A stretch of DNA of 42,335 nt, from the NCBI GenBank assembly GCA_905214615.1, contig CAJMMX010000012.1, positions 1 to 42,335 of the forward strand, in the 5' to 3' direction. Source of the DNA: an uncultured bacterium. Its GTDB lineage: Bacteria > Actinomycetota > Coriobacteriia > Coriobacteriales > Coriobacteriaceae. Positions 15,964 through 24,357 of this stretch are shown piece by piece. The position numbers and the translations under genes are program-made. Under the pieces are notes generated by a model. That model had not been told where the DNA came from, ran no database searches, and was given only the letters and a program-made list of their open reading frames with translations. Position 1 is the stretch's first letter; every line of letters begins with the position of its first letter.

Positions 15964-18267
15964 TCACGGTCGCTGGCATCGCATCGCAAAGCCATTCGCA
16001 GTCGGTGTGACGGTAATGTCGCCGTGTTCGATGGTACACGCGAAATCACCACCCGCTTCCTTAACGGCATCGATGCAGGCATCGGACGGATGGCCGTATC
16101 GATTCCCCTCACCGGCGCTTGCGAGGGAAAGCTCGGGCTTCAAGACGTCCAGCAACTCGCCATCGACTGAAACCTTGGAGCCGTGATGCCCAAGTTTAAG
16201 GACATCGATATCCCCCACCTCCTGCACGAATTCCCGCTCTTGGTCGAGCTCGGCATCACCGGTGAGAAGTATTCGCAGGCCCTTGCCTTCCTGAACATAA
16301 GAGAGCAGCAGGACAAGCGAGTCCTCATTTCCCTCGCCATCCACGGACTCGAATGGCCACATCACGCGAGCGCAAAATGAGCCGATATCGACCGTATCCC
16401 CACGGCGCACCTGCCGATACTCCACGCCAGGTCGGTTCAATACCTCGGCAGGAGCATCCTCCAGCGCATCCGCCGCCACGGCAATCGTTCCGACCGAAAA
16501 CTGTTCGAGCACGGCAGGCAAACCACCCCAGTGGTCCTCATCCCAATGCGTCACAAAAACGGCATCGATATGGTGCACGTTATTGCGAACCAACGCCGCA
16601 ACCACACGCTCGTCGAGCCCGCAGTCGACAAGTGCAACTGCGCCGCCTTGGCGGATAAGAATCGCATCGGCCTGGCCCACATCGAGCACCGTCACCGAAG
16701 GCGGAGCGAATCGATCCCAATAGACGTACGGAATCGCAGCCAAGAGCATCAGGCATGCAAGCCCCACCGCCATAGGACGTGCACGGGGACGCGGCCACCA
16801 GACCAGCAGAACCGCCAGAAAACACGGCACTAGGTAAATCCACATGCTATCGGGCGGCACGCTCACGGATGCACCCGGCATGGCGGCAAACAGCTGCTCG
16901 AAGAACAGCGCGCAACGGGCGGCAATCATGGGCACAACGAGCGCCCAAGTCCGCAACGGTCCCACGAGCGAAAAGGGAGCCAGCACGATCGACACAGCGA
17001 GCAGTACGCTCACCACCGGACCGATGACCGCATTTGCCAGCGGAGCAATGAGCGAGAACGTACCGAAGGCAGGAATGGTAATGGGAAGTGTCGCCAGTTG
17101 CGAGCACAGCGTGACGGAAAGCATGCTGGCAACGCCCGACGGCACACCCAACTCACCCAAAGCGTAGGTCGCATAGGGGCAAAAGCACAGAATGGCTAAG
17201 ACGCTGGCACATGAAAGCTGAAAGCCCATCTCGAACAGCACCGTCGGCCGCAGTAGCACAAAGATGGACATGGTTACGAAGAGCGCCGATGCGCCGTGCC
17301 GGCGACGCCCTGCGCCGTTTACGACAAGCGTCGCGAACACCATGCAGCACGCGCGCACGGCCGAGGGAGACGCGCCCGTAAAGGCAGCGTAGCCCACAAG
17401 CGTTATCGCCAATATCACCCGCCGAAGACCACGTGAACACCGAGTCTTTTGCAATACGCCCTCAATTACAAACCCCACTATAGACAAATGGCTGCCGGAG
17501 ACGGCGATAAGATGCGCCGTACCCGTCACCGAAAACCAGTCGCCCGCCGACTGGGCGCGCAGCTCGGCCGAACGACCGCAGACGACACCGGCTATGAGTG
17601 CACGCGCCGGGTCGGTCGCAGGCGCGATGGACGCAAGCAGCCCATTTCGTAGCCGAAGCAGCGGCCCCGGAGAGCCCTCATCGACCGACACAATCCGAAC
17701 GGCTTTTACCTTGCATACCTCGCCTCGGAGCACGCGCGATCGTCCATACGCATCGTTCTCAAAACGCGAAACGCGACCGATAACACGCACGTGCGCCCCG
17801 ACCTTGAGCTCGCGGTCGCACGATAGGCGAACCGTTGCCAAGTTCTTACCGTCCGCGCGTGCCTCGCAGGTATAGGAATACACGTCGTCGTTTATTGATG
17901 GATCGCCCTGCACGACAAACTCGAGGCTGCTTGCCGCTCGACCGTCGAGCGCCTTCGAGGCGCTTAGCGCACCCACAGCCCACCAGGCCGAGACGACCGC
18001 TCCCGCCACGAGACCGACGGACGCGGCATACAGCCACCGCTTCAAAGGGGCAAGCCGCGCACATGATTGAGCCAGCATAACAAATACCGCCGCCGCAACG
18101 GGAATGGTCCATAGCGGCCCGACCGCTGGCGCCCGCTCCCTCAACAGCGCATCAGCGGCCATGTTGAGCACCAAGACGCAGCTCATGCACATGCCGGCAC
18201 ACAGGGTCATCGTCCACGGAAGCAGGGGCCGCGGAGGCATAACACGCTCGCGCTCGGTCGCACTCAT
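15964..18267 (-). CDS. comEC: ComEC/Rec2 DNA uptake channel
   Basis: ComEC forms the inner-membrane channel for single-stranded DNA in natural transformation. The 767-residue protein has hydrophobic N-terminal segments, an OB-like soluble region (~60-200), a competence domain with many membrane spans (GTAHLIAVSGSHLSIVGF is its hallmark), and a C-terminal metallo-beta-lactamase-like domain with HWDEDHWGG. The start is ATG 18267, overlapping comEA as ATGA. The frame is intact. No comEB lies between comEA and comEC. Whether the organism is transformable is not shown by this alone. Confidence 0.94.
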   Translation of the reverse strand: MSATERERVMPPRPLLPWTMTLCAGMCMSCVLVLNMAADALLRERAPAVGPLWTIPVAAAVFVMLAQSCARLAPLKRWLYAASVGLVAGAVVSAWWAVGALSASKALDGRAASSLEFVVQGDPSINDDVYSYTCEARADGKNLATVRLSCDRELKVGAHVRVIGRVSRFENDAYGRSRVLRGEVCKVKAVRIVSVDEGSPGPLLRLRNGLLASIAPATDPARALIAGVVCGRSAELRAQSAGDWFSVTGTAHLIAVSGSHLSIVGFVIEGVLQKTRCSRGLRRVILAITLVGYAAFTGASPSAVRACCMVFATLVVNGAGRRRHGASALFVTMSIFVLLRPTVLFEMGFQLSCASVLAILCFCPYATYALGELGVPSGVASMLSVTLCSQLATLPITIPAFGTFSLIAPLANAVIGPVVSVLLAVSIVLAPFSLVGPLRTWALVVPMIAARCALFFEQLFAAMPGASVSVPPDSMWIYLVPCFLAVLLVWWPRPRARPMAVGLACLMLLAAIPYVYWDRFAPPSVTVLDVGQADAILIRQGGAVALVDCGLDERVVAALVRNNVHHIDAVFVTHWDEDHWGGLPAVLEQFSVGTIAVAADALEDAPAEVLNRPGVEYRQVRRGDTVDIGSFCARVMWPFESVDGEGNEDSLVLLLSYVQEGKGLRILLTGDAELDQEREFVQEVGDIDVLKLGHHGSKVSVDGELLDVLKPELSLASAGEGNRYGHPSDACIDAVKEAGGDFACTIEHGDITVTPTANGFAMRCQRP

Positions 18268-18977
18268 ACGCAGATGCAATCTTTGATTTTGGCAAGCTTC
18301 TTCTCGCCGATTCCCGACACACGCATCAGGTCGTCAACCGAGGCAAAAGCACCGTTCTTTGTCCGCTCATCGATAATCGACTGGGCCATGGAGGGACCGA
18401 TGCCCGAGAGCGTCTGCAGCTCTGCCGCGCTTGCCGTATTGATGTTTACCAGGCCTGTTGCGCCGCTCACGCCCGATGATGCGGAAGCCCCACCATCAAC
18501 ACCGGCTTCCGCAATAGACGCCTGCTGCTCCCCTACCGTTGGAACGTGGATTTTTTGTCCATCAGTGACCTTAGATGCCCGATTGAGCCCCGTAACGTCT
18601 GCCTCGGGCGCCAGCCCGCCGGCGGCATCAATCGCCTGAGCCACCCGCGCGCCGTCCTTGAGACGATATACACCGGGCGACACAACGGCGCCATCGACAT
18701 CGACATAGACCTCTGCCGCGGCAGAAGCCTTAGTCGAAGAACCTTCGGATGTCTTTCCGCTCGAGGCATCACCGGATCCCGGCTCCACCAACGAGCCCGA
18801 ACCGTCAGTGCGCTCAAACGACACGGCGCCGGCACCGCCGCCAAGGTTCGCCATCGCCAAGCCGCTCGCCATCGCAATGACGCCCAGCATCGCCACCACC
18901 ACAGCCTTATGACCGAGCAGCTTGCCTGCCCAGCGGTCCATCTTTTTGACCCGTTCGTGTTGTTCGCGCTGCGCCAT
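18264..18977 (-). CDS. comEA: ComEA-like DNA-binding protein (SLBB + helix-hairpin-helix)
   Basis: ComEA is a membrane-tethered receptor that binds incoming double-stranded DNA. The product of 237 residues has a basic N-terminus, one membrane segment (VVVAMLGVIAMASGLAMANL), a Ser/Gly-rich linker, an SLBB domain (YVDVDGAVVSPGVYRLKDG...) and two C-terminal HhH motifs (VNINTASAAELQTLSGIGP; VDDLMRVSGIGEKKLAKI). The start is ATG 18977 with GGGAGG at 7 nt. It is translationally coupled to comEC through ATGA. Confidence 0.94.
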   Translation of the reverse strand: MAQREQHERVKKMDRWAGKLLGHKAVVVAMLGVIAMASGLAMANLGGGAGAVSFERTDGSGSLVEPGSGDASSGKTSEGSSTKASAAAEVYVDVDGAVVSPGVYRLKDGARVAQAIDAAGGLAPEADVTGLNRASKVTDGQKIHVPTVGEQQASIAEAGVDGGASASSGVSGATGLVNINTASAAELQTLSGIGPSMAQSIIDERTKNGAFASVDDLMRVSGIGEKKLAKIKDCICV

Positions 18978-19034
18978 AACAAAACCTCCCAACAACATCG
19001 TGTCAGGAAAAGAGCCCTGCAACGGCCATGCTTC

Positions 19035-19046
19035 AAAACCGGTTTT
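19035..19046. promoter_or_regulatory. 12-bp palindrome upstream of comEA
   Basis: AAAACCGGTTTT is a perfect palindrome 58 nt upstream of the comEA start, in the comEA-thiI intergenic space (18978-19190). It could be an operator. No clear promoter hexamers could be assigned around it. Confidence 0.25.
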
Positions 19047-19147
19047 CGCGGTCAAACCAAAAGCCGACCAAAACCTTGCACAAATCTGTCCATTTATTCA
19101 GGCACACGTCAGCAAATGAACACTTAGCCGCAAAATGCCCAGATAGC

Positions 19148-19180
19148 AAAAGACCGACGATGCAAGAGCATCGTCGGTCT
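19148..19180 (-). terminator. Rho-independent terminator after thiI
   Basis: A perfect 13-bp stem (19151-19163 with 19168-19180) with an AAGA loop, followed on the minus strand by TTTT. It lies 10 nt past the thiI stop and ends the mihF-gmk-rpoZ-thiI unit. Confidence 0.85.
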
Positions 19181-19190
19181 ATGCACAAAT

Positions 19191-20435
19191 TTACTCGTGA
19201 TCTTGGTAAATCTCACGCGGAGCAAGCTCCGAATGTTTGCATTTTAAGGTCTTAGGGGCCTTATACGTGTTGCTTTCGAAGTCGATGTACTCGGTCTGCT
19301 TGAGTAGGCGCTCGATCATCTCCTCGTGATCGAACAACTCCCAGGCCTCATGCACGGCATCGAGTTTAGCGTGCGTCTCGGGACGACGCGGCATAAACAG
19401 CGTGCAGCAGTCGGGAGCGGCCTCAGTCGAGATATCGAACGTACCAATCTCCTCGGCGCGCGCGATAATCTCCTGCTTGTCCGAACCGATGAGCGGACGG
19501 AACACGGGGATCTTCACGGCCTCGTTAACGGCCATGATATTCTCAAGCGTTTGGGAGGCAACCTGTCCAAGCGATTCGCCCGTCACGATGGCCTTGGCGC
19601 CCTCGATGTGTGCAATGCGCTCGGCAACCGAATACATAATGCGGCGATACATGATCACGCGCAGGTTGCTGGGACAGGTGACCGAAATCTCACGCTGGCA
19701 GTCGCCAAACGGCACCACGTACAGGCGGCCGATCTGGACACCCGGCTCAAGCGCACGGATGATGTCCTGCACCAAATACTCGCTCGTGTCGGGCGTCTGC
19801 GGACGACCTGAGAAATGCACCGGCACGCACACCGCGCCACGACGCGCGAGCATCCAGGTCGCCACCGGAGAATCAATACCCGACGACAGCAGCGTCACGA
19901 CCTTGCCGGCAGAACCCACCGGCAGACCGCCCACGCCGCGCTCGGAGCGTGCGTACACGTAAACGCTACCCTGGACCACCAGTACGTGCACCATCGCGTC
20001 GGGGTCGTGCATTTGAACCTTTTTATCGGGGAAGGCCTCACACAGTACCTCGCCCACCTGTCGATTGATATCAATCGAGGTGAGCTCGTAGTCGGTGTTA
20101 GAGCGCTTGGCATGCACCTTAAACGACTCAAAGGGACCAAACTCGCGCAGCGCCTTCACGGCGGCGGCGCAGTACTCCTGCGGGTCGCGGTTCGTGTGAT
20201 ATGCCAGGGACACGCGGGCAACGCCGGGTACGGTGCGAATGACGCGCGCCGCCTCGTCGGCCTGATGCTCATTAAAGGTCACGAGGATATAACCGGAAAT
20301 TCGAGACACGGCATTCACGGAAAAGGCGGCCAAGGCCGCCTTGATGTTATCCATGAGGATATGCTCAAAATGTGCGCGGTTCTTGCCCTTCAGTCCAACC
20401 TCGTGATAGTGGACCAGGCAGACGCGAGCCGCCAT
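19191..20435 (-). CDS. thiI: tRNA 4-thiouridine synthase ThiI
   Basis: ThiI adenylates and thiolates U8 of tRNA and can donate sulfur for thiamine thiazole synthesis. The 414 residues contain an N-terminal ferredoxin-like/THUMP region, then a PP-loop ATPase (LLSSGIDSPVATWML) and the conserved PDCCTLFMPRRPETHA block. There is no C-terminal rhodanese domain, as in many Gram-positive ThiI proteins, so sulfur is probably supplied by a dedicated cysteine desulfurase. ATG 20435 directly abuts the rpoZ stop (TAAATG). Confidence 0.94.
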   Translation of the reverse strand: MAARVCLVHYHEVGLKGKNRAHFEHILMDNIKAALAAFSVNAVSRISGYILVTFNEHQADEAARVIRTVPGVARVSLAYHTNRDPQEYCAAAVKALREFGPFESFKVHAKRSNTDYELTSIDINRQVGEVLCEAFPDKKVQMHDPDAMVHVLVVQGSVYVYARSERGVGGLPVGSAGKVVTLLSSGIDSPVATWMLARRGAVCVPVHFSGRPQTPDTSEYLVQDIIRALEPGVQIGRLYVVPFGDCQREISVTCPSNLRVIMYRRIMYSVAERIAHIEGAKAIVTGESLGQVASQTLENIMAVNEAVKIPVFRPLIGSDKQEIIARAEEIGTFDISTEAAPDCCTLFMPRRPETHAKLDAVHEAWELFDHEEMIERLLKQTEYIDFESNTYKAPKTLKCKHSELAPREIYQDHE

Positions 20436-20717
20436 TTAGGCTTCAGCAACCTTGTGGCCGAGCGCCTTCTCGTAACGAGCCTCGTCGTAAGAGATGTCAC
20501 CGTCGACAATCTCGTCCATAGCCATCGAGATGGTATCGGCACCGGAAAGCCCGATGGTGATGTCATCGACATCCTGGACGGCAAGCACGCGGTTGTGCTG
20601 GCCACGCAGCATGCTATTGATGTCGCAGGCGCGCTTGGAGGCAAGCGAAGCGAGCAGGAAGCGGTTGTGATCGGTCTTCTCCAGAAGATCGTCAATGCAA
20701 GGCTTTACAACGGACAC
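20436..20717 (-). CDS. rpoZ: DNA-directed RNA polymerase subunit omega
   Basis: Omega is a small RNA polymerase subunit that helps fold and hold beta'. The 93-residue protein begins with the family pattern KPCIDDLLEKTDHNRFLLAS and carries SKRACDINSML (equivalent to the KRARQI block). The start is GTG 20717, 5 nt after the gmk stop, with GAGG and AAGGA upstream. It lies between gmk and thiI; gmk-rpoZ is a widely conserved pair. Confidence 0.93.
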   Translation of the reverse strand: MSVVKPCIDDLLEKTDHNRFLLASLASKRACDINSMLRGQHNRVLAVQDVDDITIGLSGADTISMAMDEIVDGDISYDEARYEKALGHKVAEA

Positions 20718-20722
20718 GGACC

Positions 20723-21292
20723 TCAGATCCTTTCATGCATATCGAGAACGCGAACGAGTTCATCGGTCGCGCGGTCGAGATCGTCATTCACCACGACGTC
20801 GTCGTAGCGGTCGGCAAGGGCAAGCTCATCGGCGGCGTTTGCCATACGCAGCTCAATCGTCTCGGGCGTCTCGGTACCGCGACCGACTAGACGCTCGCGG
20901 AGCACCTCAAGCGAAGGCGGCTTGATAAAGATCAGCACGGCCTCGGGGAAACGCTCCTTCACCTGCAGGGCGCCCTGGACATCGATCTCCAAAATCAGAG
21001 ACGAGCCCGAGGCGAGCTTGGATGTGACCTCGCTCACCAACGTGCCGTAGCAGTTACCGTGGACCTCGGCCCACTCAACAAACTCACCGTTTGCCACGCG
21101 GCGGTCGAACTCCTCGCGCGTCAGAAAAAAGTAGTTGACGCCGTCGACCTCACCTTTGCGTGGTGCTCGCGTGGTAGCCGAAACCGTCAAACCCAGGTTC
21201 GAGCGGCGCTCGCGCACACGAGTGACGAGCGTACCCTTGCCTGCGCCTGACGGTCCAGAAATCACAAAGAGCTTGGAATCCTGAGCGCTCAC
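20723..21292 (-). CDS. gmk: Guanylate kinase
   Basis: Phosphorylates GMP to GDP with ATP. The 189-residue protein has the P-loop SGPSGAGKGTLV, the conserved SATTRAPRKGEVDGVNYFF block and the GMP-binding region (EWAEVHGNCYGT). The start is GTG 21292 directly abutting the mihF stop as TAAGTG, so translation is very likely coupled. The length is normal. Confidence 0.96.
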   Translation of the reverse strand: MSAQDSKLFVISGPSGAGKGTLVTRVRERRSNLGLTVSATTRAPRKGEVDGVNYFFLTREEFDRRVANGEFVEWAEVHGNCYGTLVSEVTSKLASGSSLILEIDVQGALQVKERFPEAVLIFIKPPSLEVLRERLVGRGTETPETIELRMANAADELALADRYDDVVVNDDLDRATDELVRVLDMHERI

Positions 21293-21601
21293 TTATTTGG
21301 TCAGCTGCTCGAGGAGCTGCTCGCGCTGACGGACGCCGAGGCCCTGGACGCGACGAGTAGCGGAGATACCGAGCTCCTCCATGATCTTGGCGGCCTTGGC
21401 CTTGCCATAACCAGGGAGAGACTCGATGAGGGTGGAAACCTTCATGCGGGAAGCGATGGGGTCATCGGAGTTGAGCACGGACTCGAGGGACTTCTCGCCC
21501 TTCTTGATCTGCTCGCGAAGCTCAGCGCGGGCGTGACGTGCGGCGGCAGCCTTCTCAAGAGCCTGCTTGCGCTGCTCGTCGGTAAGCTGAGGGAGTGCCA
21601 T
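21293..21601 (-). CDS. mihF: Integration host factor, actinobacterial type
   Basis: A nucleoid DNA-binding protein of the mycobacterial IHF (mIHF) family, unrelated to HU-like IHF. The 102-residue product has a basic helical N-terminal half (RKQALEKAAAARHARAELRE) and the conserved helix-two-turn-helix region VSTLIESLPGYGKAKAAKIM with LGISATRRVQGLG. The start is ATG 21601 with GGAGG at 5 nt. It is followed by gmk and rpoZ, the usual actinobacterial order. This gene is one of the strongest clues to the phylum. Confidence 0.93.
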   Translation of the reverse strand: MALPQLTDEQRKQALEKAAAARHARAELREQIKKGEKSLESVLNSDDPIASRMKVSTLIESLPGYGKAKAAKIMEELGISATRRVQGLGVRQREQLLEQLTK

Positions 21602-21645
21602 TCGTACCTCCAAATAGTTGGGTTATATCTGATTCAATAATTGGC

Positions 21646-21654
21646 ATTTTAGCA
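21646..21654 (-). promoter_or_regulatory. Extended -10 promoter of mihF operon
   Basis: TGCTAAAAT on the minus strand gives a start near 21639 and a leader of ~38 nt. A second option further up is TTGCAC with a 17-nt spacer and TAACCT. Either would drive mihF-gmk-rpoZ-thiI. Confidence 0.5.
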
Positions 21655-21737
21655 CGTAGAACGTACAAAATGCCTAATCGCGGCTCCATAGGTTAGACGA
21701 TACCCGCAAAAAGTGCAATATACTGCGCCCAAAGTTA

Positions 21738-21795
21738 AGCCCCTGACCTGCGATTCCACACAAAGGATGGGAAAGTTTACGCAGGCACAGGGGCT
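21738..21795 (-). terminator. Bipartite hairpin between pyrF and mihF
   Basis: An 8-bp arm (AGCCCCTG with CAGGGGCT) and a 6-bp arm (CCTGCG with CGCAGG) flank a ~27-nt loop. On the minus strand only a weak T-rich tract follows (TTAACTTT). It lies 45 nt past the pyrF stop and may end the pyr operon; the large loop is unusual for a terminator, so a structured RNA is an alternative. Confidence 0.45.
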
Positions 21796-21840
21796 ATTTT
21801 GTGCTAATGAGACCCAAAAGTGGTGACTTAGGGGAATCTT

Positions 21841-22557
21841 TTACGCGACGTTTTCGACCAGCTCGGCGACGATGGCGTCAAAGGCGGCAACCGGATCGTC
21901 GGCACCGGTGATGGGACGGCCCACCACAATGTGGCTTGCGCCACGCTCGATAGCCTGGGAAGGCGTCGCCACGCGGGACTGGTCACCAAGGGCGGCACCC
22001 ACCGGACGCACACCCGGAGTCACGATCAGGGCATCAGGACCCAGCAGCTCACGCATGTCGTGAGCCTCCATCGGCGAGCACACGATGCCGTCGATGCCGT
22101 TGGTCTGGGCAAGCTTTGCCAGACGGGCGGCTTCCTCGGCCACGGGAGACTCGACGCCGATCTCGCTCAAGGCATCCTGATTCATACTCGTGAGCACGGT
22201 AATGGCGACGAGCTTGGCGCGGTCCTCGCGCGCCTCCTCGGCACCCTCACGGCACGCGGCGAGCATAGCGCCCGAACCCAAGCCGTGGACCGAGAGCAGG
22301 TCGGCACCGGCAAGCGAGGCCGAACGGGCGGCACCGCGCACCTGATGCGGAATGTCATGGAACTTAAGGTCGAGGAAGACCTTGAAGCCCAAGTCCTTGA
22401 ACGTCTTGACGATCTCGGGACCCTCGGCGTAATAGAGCGTCATGCCCACCTTGAGCCAGACGGCGTGGCCCGAAAGCTCATGGGCGAGCTCGAGCGCACG
22501 CTCACGATCGCAGTCGAGGGCGACGATAACACGGTCGCGGGCATCATTCTCTAGCAT
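21841..22557 (-). CDS. pyrF: Orotidine 5'-phosphate decarboxylase
   Basis: Last step of UMP synthesis: OMP to UMP. The 238-residue protein begins RVIVALDCDR and has the catalytic FLDLKFHDIPHQVRGA block (Lys/Asp/Lys array) and the phosphate-binding VGRPITGADDP. The start is ATG 22557, overlapping pyrD by 7 nt. A longer frame adding 18 residues was rejected since it lies in pyrD. It is the last gene of the pyrRBCKDF operon. Confidence 0.96.
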   Translation of the reverse strand: MLENDARDRVIVALDCDRERALELAHELSGHAVWLKVGMTLYYAEGPEIVKTFKDLGFKVFLDLKFHDIPHQVRGAARSASLAGADLLSVHGLGSGAMLAACREGAEEAREDRAKLVAITVLTSMNQDALSEIGVESPVAEEAARLAKLAQTNGIDGIVCSPMEAHDMRELLGPDALIVTPGVRPVGAALGDQSRVATPSQAIERGASHIVVGRPITGADDPVAAFDAIVAELVENVA

Positions 22558-23474
22558 TCGAAAGCACCTACCAGCTCGTTGATATCCTTCACGCCCTGGG
22601 ACTCTGCCCAAGCCTCGAGCTCGCGCGCGATCTTAATCGAAGCGCACGGATCGACAAAGTTGGCCATACCGACCGACACGCAGGTGGCGCCGGCCAGGAT
22701 AAACTCGGCAGCATCCTCGCCGGTCATGACACCGCCGACGCCGTTGATGGGGATATCGACGGCCTGAGCGACCTCCCAGACCATGCGAACGGCGATGTGG
22801 TGGCACAGCGGGCCCGAAAGGCCGCCCTTGGGCTTGGCAACACGGGACTTGCGGGTGTGCACGTCAATGGCCATGCCCTGGATGGAATTGATGACCGAAA
22901 GGCCGTCGGCGCCGGCAGCCTCGAGAGCCTTGGCAATCTCGGCGACATTAACCGGAGCCATCTTTACGAACAGCGGCTTATCGGTCACCTTGCGGCAGGC
23001 AGCCATAACGGAAGAGGCGCCCTCGGGCGTGGAGCCCATGGCGGCACCGCCGGCGGCGATATTAGGGCAGCTCACGTTGATCTCGTAGCCGGCAGCCCAG
23101 GGGCACAGCTCGACATACATCTCGAGCGCGCGGACAAACTCGTCAACGGAGTGGCCGGCAACCTGACAGATGACCTGGCAGCCGTCCTTGGACAGCTGTT
23201 CGAGCCACGGACCGGACTCGCGGGCAAAGGCGGCCACGCCGGGGTTCTGAAGGCCCACGGAGTTGATCATACCGCCGGGAATTTCGGCCATGCGGGGCGC
23301 GGGGTTGCCGGGCCAGGGCTCGGCAGCGCAACCCTTGGTGGTGATGGCGCCCAGCTGGGAAACATCAAAGAAGTTCTGGAACTGCCAACCGTAGCCAAAG
23401 GTACCGGCTGCGGTGTTGATGGGGTTCTGCATCTTGACGCCGCCGAAATCGACGGCCATGTTAACGGTACCCAC
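22551..23474 (-). CDS. pyrD: Dihydroorotate dehydrogenase, class 1B catalytic subunit
   Basis: Oxidises dihydroorotate to orotate on FMN; with PyrK the electrons go to NAD+. The 307 residues show the N-terminal block MQNPINTAAGTFGYG, the class-1 active-site Cys in NVSCPN, and the FMN site INGVGGVMTGEDA. The chosen start is GTG 23474, which overlaps the pyrK stop as TAGTG and has AAGGTGG at 10 nt; ATG 23459 is the alternative. Pairing with pyrK marks this as the 1B type. Confidence 0.94.
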   Translation of the reverse strand: MGTVNMAVDFGGVKMQNPINTAAGTFGYGWQFQNFFDVSQLGAITTKGCAAEPWPGNPAPRMAEIPGGMINSVGLQNPGVAAFARESGPWLEQLSKDGCQVICQVAGHSVDEFVRALEMYVELCPWAAGYEINVSCPNIAAGGAAMGSTPEGASSVMAACRKVTDKPLFVKMAPVNVAEIAKALEAAGADGLSVINSIQGMAIDVHTRKSRVAKPKGGLSGPLCHHIAVRMVWEVAQAVDIPINGVGGVMTGEDAAEFILAGATCVSVGMANFVDPCASIKIARELEAWAESQGVKDINELVGAFEC

Positions 23475-24265
23475 TAGAAGACCACCACCTTGGAAGCATC
23501 GAACACGGGGCCGCACATGCAAGCACCCTTCATACCGTCGACCGTCTCGACATTGCAGGTGTTGCAGGCGCCAAAGCCACAGCTCATCATGCGCTCGAGG
23601 GACACCTCGCAGTACGCACCGGCCTCGGCGGCAGCGGCGGCGACTTTCTTCATCATGACAGCGGGGCCGCAGCTGGCGACGTAGTCGTAGCCGCCCTCGC
23701 CAAGCAGCTCAGCGGCAGGATCGGTGCAAAAACCGTGCGTGCCGAGCGAGCCGTCGTCGGTGCACACGTTGACCGTATCGCACAGCGCGCGGAACTCATC
23801 GACTCCCACGGCCTTGGACGCGGTGCCAAAACCCAGGCACACGTCGACGGCCACACCCTGCTCGACGAGCATGCCGGCAAGGCACAGCACGGGCGGAACA
23901 CCGATGCCGCCCGCAACGAGCAGCGCCTTCCTGGTGCCCTCGGGCACAAGCCAGCCGCGGCCGCCAGGGCCCAGCAGATTAGAGGTGGAACCGGGGGCCA
24001 TCTGCGACAGACGACGGGTGTCATCGCCCACGACGGCGTACCACAGCTCGACGGTGCCGGTCTGGGCGTCGGCGCGATAGAAGCTCAGGGGCACGCGAAG
24101 CAGCGAGGACGCATCGCCGGGCACGGCAATGTTCACAAACTGGCCGGGCTTGAGCGCACTTGCAAGCTTGGGGGCCGAGATAACGAGCGAGAAGATACCG
24201 TCGGCGATCTCCTGGTTCGAGACGACCTCGAAGTCGTGCATGCGTGCAGTGGAAGGTGTGGGCAT
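23474..24265 (-). CDS. pyrK: Dihydroorotate dehydrogenase electron transfer subunit
   Basis: PyrK carries FAD and a [2Fe-2S] cluster and passes electrons from PyrD to NAD+. The product of 263 residues has the ferredoxin-reductase-like FAD domain (RVPLSFYRAD), a nucleotide-binding LLVAGGIGVPPVLCLA, and the C-terminal cluster cysteines CGFGACNTCNVE...CMCGPVF. The start is ATG 24265 with TTGGAG upstream; internal ATG 24241 is possible. It overlaps pyrD at TAGTG. Confidence 0.94.
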   Translation of the reverse strand: MPTPSTARMHDFEVVSNQEIADGIFSLVISAPKLASALKPGQFVNIAVPGDASSLLRVPLSFYRADAQTGTVELWYAVVGDDTRRLSQMAPGSTSNLLGPGGRGWLVPEGTRKALLVAGGIGVPPVLCLAGMLVEQGVAVDVCLGFGTASKAVGVDEFRALCDTVNVCTDDGSLGTHGFCTDPAAELLGEGGYDYVASCGPAVMMKKVAAAAAEAGAYCEVSLERMMSCGFGACNTCNVETVDGMKGACMCGPVFDASKVVVF

Positions 24266-24357
24266 AGACGCTCCAATCCCCCATGCGGTTGCATGGTTCA
24301 GGCGAACAGAAAGCGCGGCACCGCAAGGGCACCGCGCACAAAAGCGATAAGGCTATG
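24266..24357 (-). other. pyrC-pyrK intergenic spacer with GC-rich hairpin
   Basis: This 92-bp gap is the only sizeable spacer inside the pyr operon. It holds GCGCGG...CCGCGC (6 bp) around 24315-24339, followed on the minus strand by TTTCTG. It could be a weak terminator or an RNA processing site; no start or promoter is clear. Confidence 0.3.
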
